A program made the translations under genes and the position numbers. From NCBI GenBank assembly GCA_030761205.1, contig JAULJL010000038.1:2914001-2978000 (forward strand): a stretch of DNA of 64,000 nt, written 5' to 3'. The DNA is from Fremontodendron californicum. Its lineage: Eukaryota; Streptophyta; Magnoliopsida; Malvales; Malvaceae. The notes beneath the pieces were generated by a model that was not told the origin of the DNA, did no database searches, and saw nothing but the letters and a program-made list of their open reading frames with translations. Positions 33,801 through 45,674 of this stretch are shown here, in pieces. How positions within the stretch are numbered: the first letter of the stretch is position 1; every line of letters begins with the position of its first letter.

Positions 33801-36800
33801 ATGAAGAAGTCGACTGTGAACGTAGCTAAAGAATCTAAGGGAAAGGAAGACTCTGCATTTACGATTTCCACAACAACAAACTCTTCAAATCAAAGGATTC
33901 TGGATTTCGGATGTTCCTACCACATGTGTCCGAACCGAAAGTGGTTCTCAAGCTTCAAGGAGTTTGATGGAGGGATTGTCCTTATGGGCAATGATAATAC
34001 TTGTCACACTAGAGGTATTGGAACGATCCGACTGAAAATGCATGACGGTACAATCAGACAACTTACAGATGTAAGGTATGTCCCTGATCTGAAGAAGAAC
34101 CTCATATCACTGGGGGTCTTAGACTCAAATGGTTACAAGGTGACCATTCAGAATGGAGTCCTGAAGGTTGTACGTGGAGAATTCCTAACAATGAAAGGTT
34201 CTATGAAGGGAAATCTGTATCTTCTTGATGGAGACACTGTGACAGGCAGAGCAGCAGTCTTCCACAACAATGGAGATGATGAATCTGACACTTATCGACT
34301 TTGGCACATGCGCTTAGGGCATGTTGTAGAAAAGGCCTTGCAAAACCTGATAAAGCAAGGTGTATTAAAAAAATGCCAAAACTGGAAAACTTGACTTCTG
34401 TGAGCATTGTGTCCTAGGCAAGCAAACAAGAGTCAAGTTTGGCACTGCAGTTCATCGTACGAGAGCAACATTGGACTACATTCACACTGATGTTTGGGGG
34501 CCTTCCAAAAATGCTTCATTGGGAGGTAAACACTATTTTGTGACCTTTATTTATGATTACTCTAGATATGTCTAGGTTTATACTATGAAGCATAAAGATG
34601 AAGTTTTAGATATCTTCGTAAAATGGAAGAAGATGATCGAAACCCAGAGCGGGAGAAAGCTTAAGAGACTAAGATCTGACAACGGTGGAGAATACAAGTC
34701 AGATCCATTGAAGGAAATCTGTCAGAATGATGGGATAATCCGACACTTCACTGTTCTTGGCACTCCCCAGCAGAATGGAGTTACAGAAAGGATGAACAGA
34801 ACTTTGGTTGATAAAGTTCGCTTCATGTTATCCCAGTCGGGCTTGAGCAAAGCATTTTGGGCGGAGGCTTTAATGTACGCCTCCCACATTATTAACAGAC
34901 TACCCTCTACTGCAATTGGTGGGAAAACTCCCATAGAGGTGTGGTCCGAATATTCTGCCACTGATTATGATCGGCTTAGTATTTTTGGATGCCCTGCATA
35001 TTTTCACGTTAGTGATTTAAAACTGGATCCTAGAGCCAAGAAAGCTGTCTTCTTGGGCTTTAGTGAAGGAGTAAAGGCATTCTGACTGTGGAACCCTGAG
35101 TCAAAGAAAGTCATCGTAAGCCGAGATGTTACCTTTGACGAATCTGCAATGCTGAAACTGACAACTCCAGAGAATGAGAACCCTGATTCTCTAAGGCAGG
35201 TGGAGTTTGAACCTAAAGATGCTGGTCAAAATTCTGATGAATCTGAACCAGAATCTGATGACACCTTAAGTGAAGTGGAGAAGTCATCACCGGAAATCTT
35301 TCAACAACCTGAATCTATTGCCACCAGCAGACCGAAAAGACATATTCAGAAACCTGCCCGGTACACAGACATGGTGGCATTCACCCTTCCAGTAATTGAC
35401 GATGATGTCCCGACCAATTACAAAGAAGCTGTAAACAGCCCCGAGCATGCCCAGTGGAAGAAGACGATGGATGAAGAGATGACATCACTTCATCAGAATC
35501 AGACTTGGAAGTTGATTCCACTTCCAACACTCAAAAGAACAATTGGGTGTAAATGGTTCTTTACCAAAAAGGAAGGTTCTATCGACAAAAGACAGTATCA
35601 GATACAAAGCCAGACTGGTAGCCAAAGGTTACGCTCAAAAAGAAGGAATAGACTACAATGAGGTATTTTCACCTGTTGTTAAGCATGCATCTATTCGGAT
35701 ATTATTGCTTTAGTAGCATAGTATGACCTAGAGTTAGTTCAACTTGATGTAAAAACTGCATTCCTCCATGGTTCCTTAGAGGAGGAAATTTATATGACTC
35801 AACCAGATGGTTTTAGAGTCCCCGATCGTGAAGGTTGGGCATGTAAGTTGAACAGGTCTCTATATGGTCTGAAGCAGTCACCGCGACAGTGGTACAAGCG
35901 GTTTGACACATTTATGATAGATCAGAAGTACACACGCAATCAATTTGATCACTGTGTTTATTTTCGAAAACTCCAAAATGAATCATTTATCTATTTGCTT
36001 TTATATGTTGATGATATGTTAATCGCATCTAAAAGCAAGGTGGAGATCGACATGCTGAAGGTTCAATTGAGCTCAGAGTTCGAGATGAAGGATCTTGGAG
36101 AAGCCAAGAAAATTCTTGGGATGGAAATCAGCAGAGATAGAAAAAAGGGTATAGTCAAATTGACCCAGGCTCAGTATCTGAGCAAAGTACTTCAGCGATT
36201 TGGCATTAATGATAAGACCAAATCTGTAAGTACTCCTTTGGCGGCACATTTCAAACTCAGTGTATTGATGTCACCAAGTACAGATGGTGAGAAGAGACAG
36301 ATGGATCATGTTCCATATGCCAATGCAGTAGGTGCCCTAATGTATGCAGTGGTGTGTACGAGACCTGATATTTCACATGCTGTAAATATGGTAAGCCGAT
36401 ACATGCATAAACCTGGTAAAGGCCACTAGCAAGTTGTGAAATGGATTCTACAGTACATTCATGGTACTGTGGAAATGGGCTTAAAATTTGAGAGAAGTAA
36501 AACTATTGGTAAGCATTTTGTAGGATATGTGGATTCAGACTATGCTGGGGATCTTGATAAGCGTCGTTCTACTACTGGTTATGTGTTCATCATGACAGGA
36601 GGACCAGTAAGTTATAGATCAACTTTACAGTCAATGGTAGCTCTGTCTACAACAGAAGCAGAGTACATGGCTGTAACGGAAGCTTTCAAGGAAGCAATTT
36701 GGCTTCAAGGATTGATTGATGATTTGGGGACAGCACAAAAGAAGGTAAATGTTTTCTGCGATAGCCAGAGTGCTATTTGCCTAGCAAAGAACCAAGTTCA

Positions 36801-36905
36801 TCACGGTCGGACCAAGCATATTGATGTTCGCTACTACTTTATCCGAGAAATAGTAGATGAAGGAAACATCATACTACAGAAGATCGGGACTGCAGATAAT
36901 CCCGC
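33801..36905 (+). pseudogene. Pol of element B, broken
   Basis: Domains appear in copia order. Protease is near 33895 (the usual DSG reads DFG). Pre-integrase follows (LWHMRLGH). Integrase is at 34585-35085 with RLRSDNGGEY. Reverse transcriptase is at 35560-36429 with YVDDM near 36004-36018. RNase H runs from 36436, with VDSDYAGDLDKRRSTTGY and TKHIDVRYYFIRE. Lesions include a frameshift near 34370, a stop at 35083 and a frameshift near 35580. A further deletion and a stop lie near 35705-35720, and a stop at 36427. The frame is finally cut at 36905 by element C. The last 80 bases of pol (MLTK...) resume at 50092-50172. Confidence 0.9.
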
Positions 36906-39612
36906 TGTCATAACGGGTTTTTCGGACCGCTAAGACGTTTTTGATGAAAACACACCAATATTTTTTTGCTAGGTGTGATTGGTCACCTATTAAAACTGAT
37001 TTTAGTAAAATATCTTAAAATTAATTAAAATATTTTGTAAAACCAATTTCGAAGTCCGCGCTTTGAACCAGAGAGAAAACAAAATCGGGTTCGGGAGTCG
37101 GTTACGTGCGGGGAAGGATTAGCACCCCGCAACGCCCGTTTAAAAAACGATACCATTTGATCACGTGTTATCTTAAATCTCGGTTTAATGGATTTAACAT
37201 CGGTATTTAAAACTAATTCTCTTTTCCTTTATTTTATTTTATTAAAAAAACATGTTTATTATTTTTTTTTTGAATTTTCTTGAACTGTTTTTAATTTCTA
37301 AAAATCGAAAGTGAACATAAATTTATTATAGAAAATACTCATTAAATATTCCCGACACTCTCGGTGGTATTTAACGAGATCTTCTCACCTCAAGACATCT
37401 CAAGAATCACAACCGTGATATCTTTCAAATTCCGTCGTCGGCAATTTACATCCATTTTTTTATTTAAATGCGTATGATGCGAATATTTAAATATCAGATG
37501 CATACGGCTTAATATATAACTATAAAATTAAACATGCGAATCGTAATACTAAAAACATGAGCATGGCAAAATATCGAGCGCAATAAATATTCTCTCTTTA
37601 TTCATTTTTTATTTGGATTATTTCCATTTTTTTAAGCGAAAACGAATTCTTGTATCGAGCATGTCGCTAAATACTCCCACCACTCGTGGTGATATTTAAC
37701 GAAATTCTCGCACCTCAAGATATCTTAGGAATCACTACCGTGGCGTCCTTCGAATTCCGTCGTCGGTTAATCCGTATTTATTAAAATCTCTTTTTTTTTT
37801 CTTTTTTTTTTAAAAATAAATTAAAATTCTTTTAATGATTAATTTCGAAATAAAGAAAATTATCTATGTAAGAATAATTCTCGAACCATTCCGATACTTT
37901 CGATAATGTTTCGATTATTATTCTTACTCGGACCATTTCAAAGAACGATTGATACTCCGACCATCCCGAGAAAGATATCCGTTTTTAGAAAATTTTATTT
38001 ACCGAAAATAATTTTAAAAGACATGTATTAATTAGAAAAAATTATTTTTATAATTTTAAAATCGAAACCGCACAACAAAAATATATCGAATGCCGGACAC
38101 AAATAAATAAATAAAAATAGTAATAAATAAAGAAATTAAAATCATACCAAAAATGTCGAGAATTCGAAAATTAAAATGTCGGACTTGATCTTCGTAAAAC
38201 TCTTTGCTCGTACTCGACCACCTGAAAAAAATCAAAAATAACAAAATCAAAATCGATAATCTTGAATTTTTTTCTTTTTCTTTTTCTTTTTTTTTATATA
38301 TTTTTTCCCTTTTTTTTTATTTCTTTTGATTTTTTTGATAATTTTTAATTTTTTTTCTTTTAATTTTTCTTTTTTTATATATATTTTTTCTTTTTTTTTT
38401 ATATTATTATTTTTTTTGAAATTATTATTATTATTATTTTTAATTATATATTTTTTCTTTTTTCTTTTCTTTCTTTTTTTTTCCTTTTTTGGCCCAAAAC
38501 CAGGCTTGGCCTACTGGGCCAGGTCTGGTTCTGGCCTGACCTGCTGGGCCAGGTCTGGTTTTGGCCTGCTGGGCCAGGTCTGGCCCAGATTTTTTCTTTT
38601 CCTTTTTTTTTTGGGGCGAAATGGGTCGGGTGCGCGGACCCCGGGTCGACCTGCGGGTCCTGCTGACCCGCTTCCAGGGGCCAAAATGACGTCGTTTTGA
38701 GCCCTTTTTTTTTTGGGGGGGGACCCGGGTCGACCCGCGAGCCGAAAAGTTTTTTAAAAAAAATAAGCGGGTGACTCGCGCAGACCCCGGGTCGACCCGC
38801 GGGTCACCTTGACCCGCGGGGGCTATAAATAGCCCCATTTTTATTTTTTTTCCATTTTCCCTTTTTTTTTTGAATTCTCTCTCTCTCTCCCCTCTCAGCT
38901 CACCAGAACCCCCCAGCCCAGATTCCGGCGGCCGGACCGCCGTACTTCGTTGTCGGCCGCCGCTCGTCGGCGGCCGGTTGGCTCAAAAATCACCTTTTTC
39001 GAACCGCGTCGATCTCCTCTCTCCGATTCTGGGCTCCGTTTTGCCCGAATCGGAGTCCACCACCCTAGATCTAGAAAAAAACTTTTCGACTTTCTTTTTT
39101 TTTTTTTTTTCCTTTTTTTGCTTCTTTTTGGTTTTTATTTTTGGTGTTTGATTTGTGGTTTTTTTTTTTGCAGGGTTTTTTTGGTTTCGGAGGAGGTGGT
39201 GGATCTGGGGGGTTTTTTTTTGTTTCGGTTTTTTGGGTCGATCTGGGGGGGGTCCTCCGAGTCGGGCCTCCTTCCTCCCTTCTTTTTTTTGCTAGCCGAT
39301 TGGGGGCTTTTTATGGGGGGTTGGTTGCGTGTGGGGGGGGCTGCCGTGTTGGGCAGTGGAGGGTAAGGGGCTGGCAGGGGTAGGTTGGCTGGTGGGTATG
39401 GCTGTGTCAGGGGATGGTGGCTGGTGGCAGGGGATAGGGTTTCAGGGTTAGGTTAGGGTAGGGTTTGGGGAAATGGGCCAGTGGGCCTGGGTTTGGGATT
39501 TGGGCCCGCTGATGCCCTAGGTTTGGAGTTTGGGCCTGCTGAATAGCAGGCCCGGTTCGCACTTGGTCCGGGTCGGATTCGGATTCGACCCGGACGAAAA
39601 TTGGTTATTACA
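36906..39612 (-). repeat. LTR of element C (3' LTR in element sense)
   Basis: In window orientation it starts TGTCATAACGGG and ends GGTTATTACA. It has a long T-rich tract (38260-38490) and a GC-rich part with ACCCGGGTCGACCCGCG-type repeats (38500-38820). A TATAAATA lies at about 38823-38830. Compared with the other LTR it lacks several segments, including a 14-bp block near 36952. Confidence 0.9.
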
Positions 39613-39627
39613 GCTGCCCCTCTTTGC
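39613..39627 (-). promoter_or_regulatory. Polypurine tract of element C
   Basis: On the minus strand GCAAAGAGGGGCAGC directly precedes the LTR start TGTAATAACC. This is the expected position for priming plus-strand DNA synthesis and confirms the element's orientation. Confidence 0.8.
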
Positions 39628-39719
39628 ACATTGCTGAGAATCAGGAATAGGGCAAAGACGATATAACCAATTTTGTTCGGTTGTAGAGATTTATTTTTAG
39701 CGATGCTCTTATCATTTGG

Positions 39720-40045
39720 AAAATAAATTGCTCCTCTAATCAGAGGCTCTACGACTTTGAAAAATAAATTGCTCCTCTCATCAGAGGCTCTACGACTTTG
39801 AAAATAAATTGCTCCTCTAATCAGAGGCTCTACAACTTTGAAAAATAAATTGCTCCTCTCATCAGAGGCTCTACGACTTAGAAAATAAATTGCTCCTCTA
39901 ATCAGAGGCTCTACAACTTTGAAAAATAAATTGCTCCTCTCATCAGAGGCTCTACGACTTAGAAAATAAATTACTCCTCTCATCAGAGGCTCTACGACTT
40001 AGAAAATAAATTGCTCCTCTATTCAGAGGCTCTACAACTTTGAAA
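39720..40045. repeat. Tandem repeat R1, block 1 (about 8 x 39 bp)
   Basis: The unit contains AAATAAATTGCTCCTCT followed by AATCAGAGGCTCTAC and ACTTTGA. Each unit carries an inverted repeat, CCTCT/AGAGG, around a 4-base loop. Minus-strand reading gives a repetitive open frame (39453-39983) that is a by-product of the repeat. It lies between gag and the 3' LTR in element sense. Confidence 0.92.
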
Positions 40046-40254
40046 TCTAAAAATGAACTTCGAATTTTTGACAATGAGTTTGAACACAACTTAGATCATC
40101 ACCTCACTTACTACCTTGGTCTTACGAAAGTGAAGACTAATTCTGGATATCCCATCTTTTTCTCGTTCAGTTTTGAAATTCCTTGTCAGATTATTCGGAT
40201 GTCGCCGCTCGACTAATCATACCGAGGCTCGGGTTTGACTTCGCAAGAATTGAA

Positions 40255-40810
40255 AATGGTACCCGGAGGTTTTGAAAAATGTCATTTTGAAAGATGCTAC
40301 CCGGAGGTTTTTGAAAGCAAATATTTGGAGGTCTAAAAATGTTACTTCTTTTGAAAGTGGTGCCCGGAGGTCTTATCCTTGACTTTGAGAATGATGTCTA
40401 GAGGTCTTTATCAATGATTTTTTAGAAAGGTGCCCGGAGGTCTTGAAAACATGATTTTTGAGGATAATGCCCGGAGGTCTTGAAACAGGTGTCCGGAGGT
40501 CTTTAAAAAATGTCTTTTCCTTGAAAATGGCGCCCGGATGTCTTATCCATGGATTTTTTAGAATAGTGCCCGGAGGTCTTGAAACAGGTGCCCGGAGGTC
40601 TTTAAAAATGTCTTTTCTTTGAAAATGGTGCCCGGAGGTCTTATCGATGATTTTCGAGAATAATGCCCAGCGGTCTTAAGAACAGATGCCCGGAGGTCTT
40701 AAAAATTATCTTTTCTTTGAAAATGGTGCCCGGAGGTCTTAAAAGAGGTGCCCGGAGGACTTAAAAGAGAAATGCCCGGAGGTCTTAAAACAGGTGCTCG
40801 GAGGTCATCT
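40255..40810. repeat. Irregular tandem repeat R2 (GCCCGGAGGTCTT)
   Basis: At least 15 copies of a short GTGCCCGGAGGTCTT motif are separated by variable A/T-rich spacers of about 10-50 bp, some containing TGTCTTTTCTTTGAAAATGG. Two more copies lie at 41252-41290 after the second R1 block. The motif is highly conserved while its spacers vary. Confidence 0.88.
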
Positions 40811-40824
40811 TTTTTAATTTTCCA

Positions 40825-41245
40825 TCACTTTGAAAAATAAATTGCTCCTCTAATCAGAGGCTCCACAACTTTGAAAATAAATTGCTCCTCTCATCAGAGG
40901 CTCCACAACTTTGAAAATAAATTGCTCCTCTCATCAGAGGCTCCACAACTTTGAAAATAAATTGCTCCTCTCATCAGAGGCTCTACAACTTTGAAAAATA
41001 AATTGCTCCTCTCATAAGAGGCTCTACGACTTAGAAAATAAATTGCTCCTCTCATCAGAGGCTCCACAACTTTGGAAATAAATTGCTCCTCTCATCAGAG
41101 GCTCTATCACTTGGAAATAAATTGCTCCTCTCATCAGAGGCTCTATCACTTGGAAAAATAAATTGCTCCTCTAATCAGAGGCTTCACAACTTTGAAAATA
41201 AATTGCTCCTCTCATTAGAGGCTCCACGACTTCGAAAATAAATTC
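40825..41245. repeat. Tandem repeat R1, block 2 (about 10 copies)
   Basis: It has the same 38-39 bp unit as block 1, mostly with CTCATCAGAGGCTCCACAAC instead of the CTAATC form. R1-R2-R1 therefore alternate in a 1.5-kb non-coding region. The 3' non-coding parts of Ogre/Tat elements are known to gain tandem repeats and to seed satellites. Confidence 0.92.
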
Positions 41246-41289
41246 TTTTCCTGTGCCCGGAGGACTTAAAAGTGGTAACCCGGAGGTTT

Positions 41290-43265
41290 TGGTGATCATA
41301 CCTGATGATCATATCTTGGAAGAAAATCTCACTGGCTGTTCGAATTCAAATGTCAAAATTTCAAATAGTCAATGTCATGCATGAACTGTGAATGTCATGC
41401 GATGTCAATGTGTATGCCCCTGATGATGCATGTGCAAGTACCTTCAGATACTGTACACATTTTACGATACGATGCAAAACTTAATAGATATCTGAATGTT
41501 CATGAATGATGCGAATGCTCCCAATTGTTTTTTTTTCTTCTGATCTTGGTTTAGCTTTTCCAAATCATTTTTCCTCTTCGAAACAGAGTGTATCCTGAAA
41601 CGCTCGTGCCTCGTAAGAGATCAAACCTTTTCTTCACTTTGGAACTATCTCTTTGCCCCGATAGTTTTTCAAAATTTTATCAACTGGAGTCCGAGTGTTC
41701 ATTTCATCTACCTCAATAGTTCCATACCTCTGGGCCAGAAGAACCTTCATCTTATGCCAACATCGGAAATGGTTTCTTCCAAAAATATTTTCATTTATCT
41801 ACTTTTGCTTGCTTTCCTTTTTTTTTTGAAAAATGTTTGCTTATTTACTGAAAACTTTTGAGCTGAAAATGTCATCCTCATGTTGTGATATCCACATCTC
41901 TTGAAAATTGATGATCACTTGTTAGAAGTTTTTCTGAGTGTCAATTCGGATTTTTCAAATTGAGTCGGAAGGTTTGGTACCACAAGATTTTGGTTGATCC
42001 AAGGAGACTTCACAACAGGAAAAGTGTATATCCTTTCTAGACTCACAAATGGAACAGATTTTATAAAACATGATTTTTTTGGACTCAAACAAATTCAACC
42101 TTCTTTTAGTTTCCAAATCATGGCGTTTTGACATACGTCAAGGCTAGCTGGGGTGTTCAAACTGGAGAATTAATTTTGGAAAGGAAAACGGTCTCAGTTT
42201 TTTTAAAGTCAAACCTCCAAACGAGAGTTGACAGTTTTGGAATATTTTGGAATTCCCAGATGTTCCTTAACTTTTTCAAAATGACTTCTTCTTTTGTTAT
42301 GGCCTCGACGATACCATAAGCAGCACCGAAATTCTCCCATTTTACTCTAGACTGCCCGTGTTGGGTTTTCACCCTAGAGTCTCCTTCTTTCCATTTTTTT
42401 CATTTTTTCATTAAATGTTTCACCATGCATTCAAGAAATCAAGACTTATCCAAAAAGATTTTTAACCAGAAAGGAGACCGAAGTCTCATGCATTTCTTTA
42501 AGAATAGACTCATCAATTTAAATGACCATGCTCGATCGAAATGGTTTTTTCCAGGTACGTAATGTAGGCCGAGGTTCGAGGCATTGAAAGAAAAGATAAA
42601 TAGGCCCAAACATGTGTTTAAGGTGATCAAATCAAGGATCATTTCATGAGGAGGATTCTCTTCGAAACACTTGTCTTTTTTGAGCTTTTCTCTTTATTTG
42701 ATGATTTTCATCCGTTCTTTTCTTCCTTTTCTGTTTTTGCTTTCATCTTTCTTTTTATCTCCTTTCTTTTTTGCATCTCTATTTTTACCAGGTGAGCCCG
42801 TAGTTGTTTGGAAGCTCAGATTTCTCTTTGATTCACGGCATTTTTTTTCGTCTTTGAACCAAGACTTCACTATCTGTGACCTTCGAAGAGATCCTTCCCC
42901 GCATTTGCCTCCTAGCGTGGAGGGTGATCCTTGATCGGGGTTGAAAGAACGAAAGTATTCATTAGGCTCAAAAGGGATAGCAAAAGGATATTTTCTATTT
43001 TGTGAAAGGATGATGAAAGATGGCCATTTTTCATCTCGAACACAAGCACGTAAATCGAAGAGTCATTCCTTAGAGGAAAATAATGAAAAGGTTTTTTTCT
43101 TTTTTGAAACCGTCTTGAATTTCATAAATGCATGATGTCACACTCATTTTTCATTTTTTCATTTTTTTTCATTTTTTTTCATTTTTTCATTTTTTGATGC
43201 ATGCTCCAAAAATTACTTCATCTTTATCCACCACGCGTCTTCCGTATCTACAAATGATACACCAT
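41290..43265. other. Non-coding internal part of element C
   Basis: No recognisable domain is found on either strand. A CATGCGATGTCAATG-type region lies at 41380-41520. Short frames on both strands look accidental. In autonomous Tat/Ogre elements pol would lie on this side of gag, so this region marks its loss or replacement. Confidence 0.6.
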
Positions 43266-43269
43266 TTGA

Positions 43270-44160
43270 TTGGTCATACAAATGAGAATTCGTATCATAA
43301 CGAGGAACACCTCGAGTCTTTTTTGCTCTCCGAAGGGACAAGAAAGAATATGGCTCGAAAACAGCTTTTTTTCTGGAAACACGAGAAAGTCAGGTTTAAT
43401 CATTGTTACCCGAGACGTTAATCATGAAGTGACGTCTGGGCAACTCTTGTTTTACGGTTACGGAAAGGGACGTGAATGGTTTTGGCATAACCTTGACACA
43501 CCTCTATTTACCATAATTCAGATTCTTGAAAGAGGTTTCACTTGTTTGAGACACCAAAAAGCTCGGATTTTTTTCAAAAAAATTTGTCCCATTGCTCATA
43601 ACCTAAACCAGGATCCGTATTTTTCTCATTGCACTGACAGTGGTTTTTTGAGATTCAACAATATATTATGGGAAACATTGATTTTTTCAAACTCAAAAGA
43701 TTCAAGCATGGGCAAGTCCGAAAGAGAGATGGAAGGATGTTGGGTCATTTCTAACATTGATCATCAAAAATCTCAAGATATCTCATCATTTCTTAACGTG
43801 AAGAAATATTTTTTTCTTTTAAGAACGCGTTCTTCAAAAATCAAGAATTTCTTTAATGTTTATTTTTGCCAATTCAAATTAAAGCACAACAAACACAAAG
43901 CTTTTGAAATTCAAAATTTATTTATTTCATGTGGATGCCAACATAAGACAAGTGCTTTCATGATAAGGCATAGAACTACATGCATATTCCTCGATGCTTG
44001 TCGACATGCTTTTAAAGGTAACCATTCTCATCCTCCAAATCCGTGGCGAAGAAACCGATTTATGGAAATACGGATTTCCATTGTTCGACTAGCTCTGGAG
44101 TCAAAATGCCATCGTGGACCAGACGTTCAATCTTTTCCTTCAGTCGTCTGCATTTTTTAG
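43270..44160 (+). CDS. 296-codon ORF antisense to element C
   Basis: An open frame of 296 codons starts MVIQMRIRIITRNT and ends FPSVVCIF. It lies antisense to the element and overlaps the 3' end of gag by 101 bases. Random sequence of this base composition rarely stays open so long, and the minus strand has no long frame under most of it. The protein is rich in Phe, Ser, His and Ile and matches no domain I know. Tat-lineage elements are known to carry antisense ORFs between pol and the 3' LTR. In this element, which lacks pol, the ORF lies between gag and the 3' LTR, so it is a candidate for that class. Function and expression are unknown, and it may be fortuitous. Confidence 0.4.
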   Translation: MVIQMRIRIITRNTSSLFCSPKGQERIWLENSFFSGNTRKSGLIIVTRDVNHEVTSGQLLFYGYGKGREWFWHNLDTPLFTIIQILERGFTCLRHQKARIFFKKICPIAHNLNQDPYFSHCTDSGFLRFNNILWETLIFSNSKDSSMGKSEREMEGCWVISNIDHQKSQDISSFLNVKKYFFLLRTRSSKIKNFFNVYFCQFKLKHNKHKAFEIQNLFISCGCQHKTSAFMIRHRTTCIFLDACRHAFKGNHSHPPNPWRRNRFMEIRISIVRLALESKCHRGPDVQSFPSVVCIF

Positions 44161-45571
44161 TTGAATGTCCAATTGCCCCCATGTGATACTCACACTTGCT
44201 GTTCGGGTCATAACTCCTTGCTGATGGGTTTGGAGCTGTTTTCAAAGGCACAGGGGTGAGGTATCGGTTCCTCATTAGTAATTGCAACAGGTCGGAGATT
44301 GGGATCGAAAACTTCTCTCGGTTGCCCCTCGGTCGTTTCTGGGAAGCAGGCCTAGTTGCAAGGGATGGCATAGGATGAGATGTTTGAATATCTGGAAAGT
44401 AAGGATAATGACTTGAAGAGACATTGGTAGAGTAACACGATTGATATGGAGAGACCCGGGGATACGGAGTGAATTCTCCCATAGCCTGAACATGATCCTC
44501 CTTCCTTTCAGGTGTCTCGTTTCCCTCGGCATTGGATGTCTCATCTCCTTCGAGTTTTTCGTTCTTGATAGCATTCTCAATCATCTCTCCCGAGGCCACC
44601 ATATCTGCAAAATTCTTTGTGGCATTTCCAACGAGTCTATCATAGTACGGAGCGTGCAGTGTACTCACAAAAAAGACAGTAATTTTCTTTTGAGTCAGAG
44701 CCGGTCGTACTTGGGTGGCCATGTCCATCCACCTTTGAGCATATTCTTTGAAGCTCTCAGTGGCCTCTCTCTCCATATTTTGCAAGGTCAACTTATCTGG
44801 TGCCATGTCGATCATGTGCTTATACTGAGTCGTCAAAGCTTTTGCCAGATCTTTCCAAGAACGGATACAGCCCCGATCCAACTGATTATACCATCTCGCA
44901 GCCGATCCTGTTAGACTGTCTTGGAAGCAGTGGATTAACGGCTTGTCATTGTTGGTGTAGCCAGCCATTTTCCGACAAAACATCATGATGTGGATTGACG
45001 GACATTTCGATCCGTCATACTTTCCAAATTCAGGGACCTTGAGTTTTGGCAGAATCAACAAATCCAGGACCAAGCTGAGCTCATTTGGATCCGTATTCCC
45101 GAAAACGTCTATTCCTTCTAAGGCTTTGAGTCTCTCTTCAAACAGATCATACCTCTGTTGCACCTCTGTGTCTTCCACTTGCTTTGCCACATGTTTTTTC
45201 AGCTTTTCTTGTTCTAGTGAACCATCTCGGCTTGGAATAACAACTGAGTCTGAGGGGTGAAGTTCCGAGTTCAATTGAAAATGTCCTCGGCCTTGTTGAT
45301 TTGGTAGGAAGATCGGATCTTCATTGTTGTTTACTTGAGGTCGAGGTTCTCCCCCTATGATCGATCCTTCAGCAACCCATTTTCCTCGAGTCAGCCTAGT
45401 CATCATTTCAATCATCTTGTCTATTTGCTCACGTGACTCCTCTCTAGATTTTATGATCTGTTCTCGTGTTTCTTGTTGAGATCTGGCTAACTGTTCTTGT
45501 AATTCTCTCTGTGCTCTTTCCACTCTATCCAGTCTATTTTGTTCATTCTCCATGATTCCGGCCTGTGTCAT
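44060..45571 (-). CDS. Gag of element C (Tat/Ogre type), intact
   Basis: A 503-residue open frame. The N-terminus to about residue 75 is a charged helical region with repeated QQETREQ/REESREQ. The retrotransposon Gag domain (about 185-345) shows CPSIHIMMFCRKMAGYT, LTGSAARWYNQLD and FKEYAQRWMDMATQVRP, which are typical of Tat-lineage capsid proteins. The C-terminal part has a CEYHMGAIGHSTKKC motif followed by LKEKIERLVHDG, a pattern also typical of this lineage. The protein would form the virus-like particle in the cytoplasm. Protease and the rest of pol are missing: the frame stops after VEQWKSVFP with no pol continuation. The start at 45571 is the first ATG of the frame. Confidence 0.9.
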   Translation of the reverse strand: MTQAGIMENEQNRLDRVERAQRELQEQLARSQQETREQIIKSREESREQIDKMIEMMTRLTRGKWVAEGSIIGGEPRPQVNNNEDPIFLPNQQGRGHFQLNSELHPSDSVVIPSRDGSLEQEKLKKHVAKQVEDTEVQQRYDLFEERLKALEGIDVFGNTDPNELSLVLDLLILPKLKVPEFGKYDGSKCPSIHIMMFCRKMAGYTNNDKPLIHCFQDSLTGSAARWYNQLDRGCIRSWKDLAKALTTQYKHMIDMAPDKLTLQNMEREATESFKEYAQRWMDMATQVRPALTQKKITVFFVSTLHAPYYDRLVGNATKNFADMVASGEMIENAIKNEKLEGDETSNAEGNETPERKEDHVQAMGEFTPYPRVSPYQSCYSTNVSSSHYPYFPDIQTSHPMPSLATRPASQKRPRGNREKFSIPISDLLQLLMRNRYLTPVPLKTAPNPSARSYDPNSKCEYHMGAIGHSTKKCRRLKEKIERLVHDGILTPELVEQWKSVFP

Positions 45572-45674
45572 AGAGGTACGCAGTGATTCTTATACCTCTG
45601 ATTTGGAAGAGAAAACCTTTCAAAGCTAAACCGACTTCTTTTTTATTCCTCTCAAGTGTGCTTCATGATGCATG

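Noticed and set aside
38440..39366. Several overlapping open frames on both strands in the GC-rich LTR part, and their copies at 48796-49935
   Set aside because: GC-rich low-complexity LTR sequence has few stops. Frames differ between the two LTRs and resemble no protein.
39453..39983. A 176-residue minus-strand frame with repeated SRRASDERSNLFF-type sequence
   Set aside because: It is a translation of the R1 tandem repeat plus the LTR edge of element C. The periodicity is that of the DNA repeat, and the frame crosses the polypurine tract and LTR end.
39720..41245. Regular repeats with short palindromes as a CRISPR-like array
   Set aside because: There are no unique spacers of constant length, the host is a plant, and the repeats lie inside an LTR retrotransposon.
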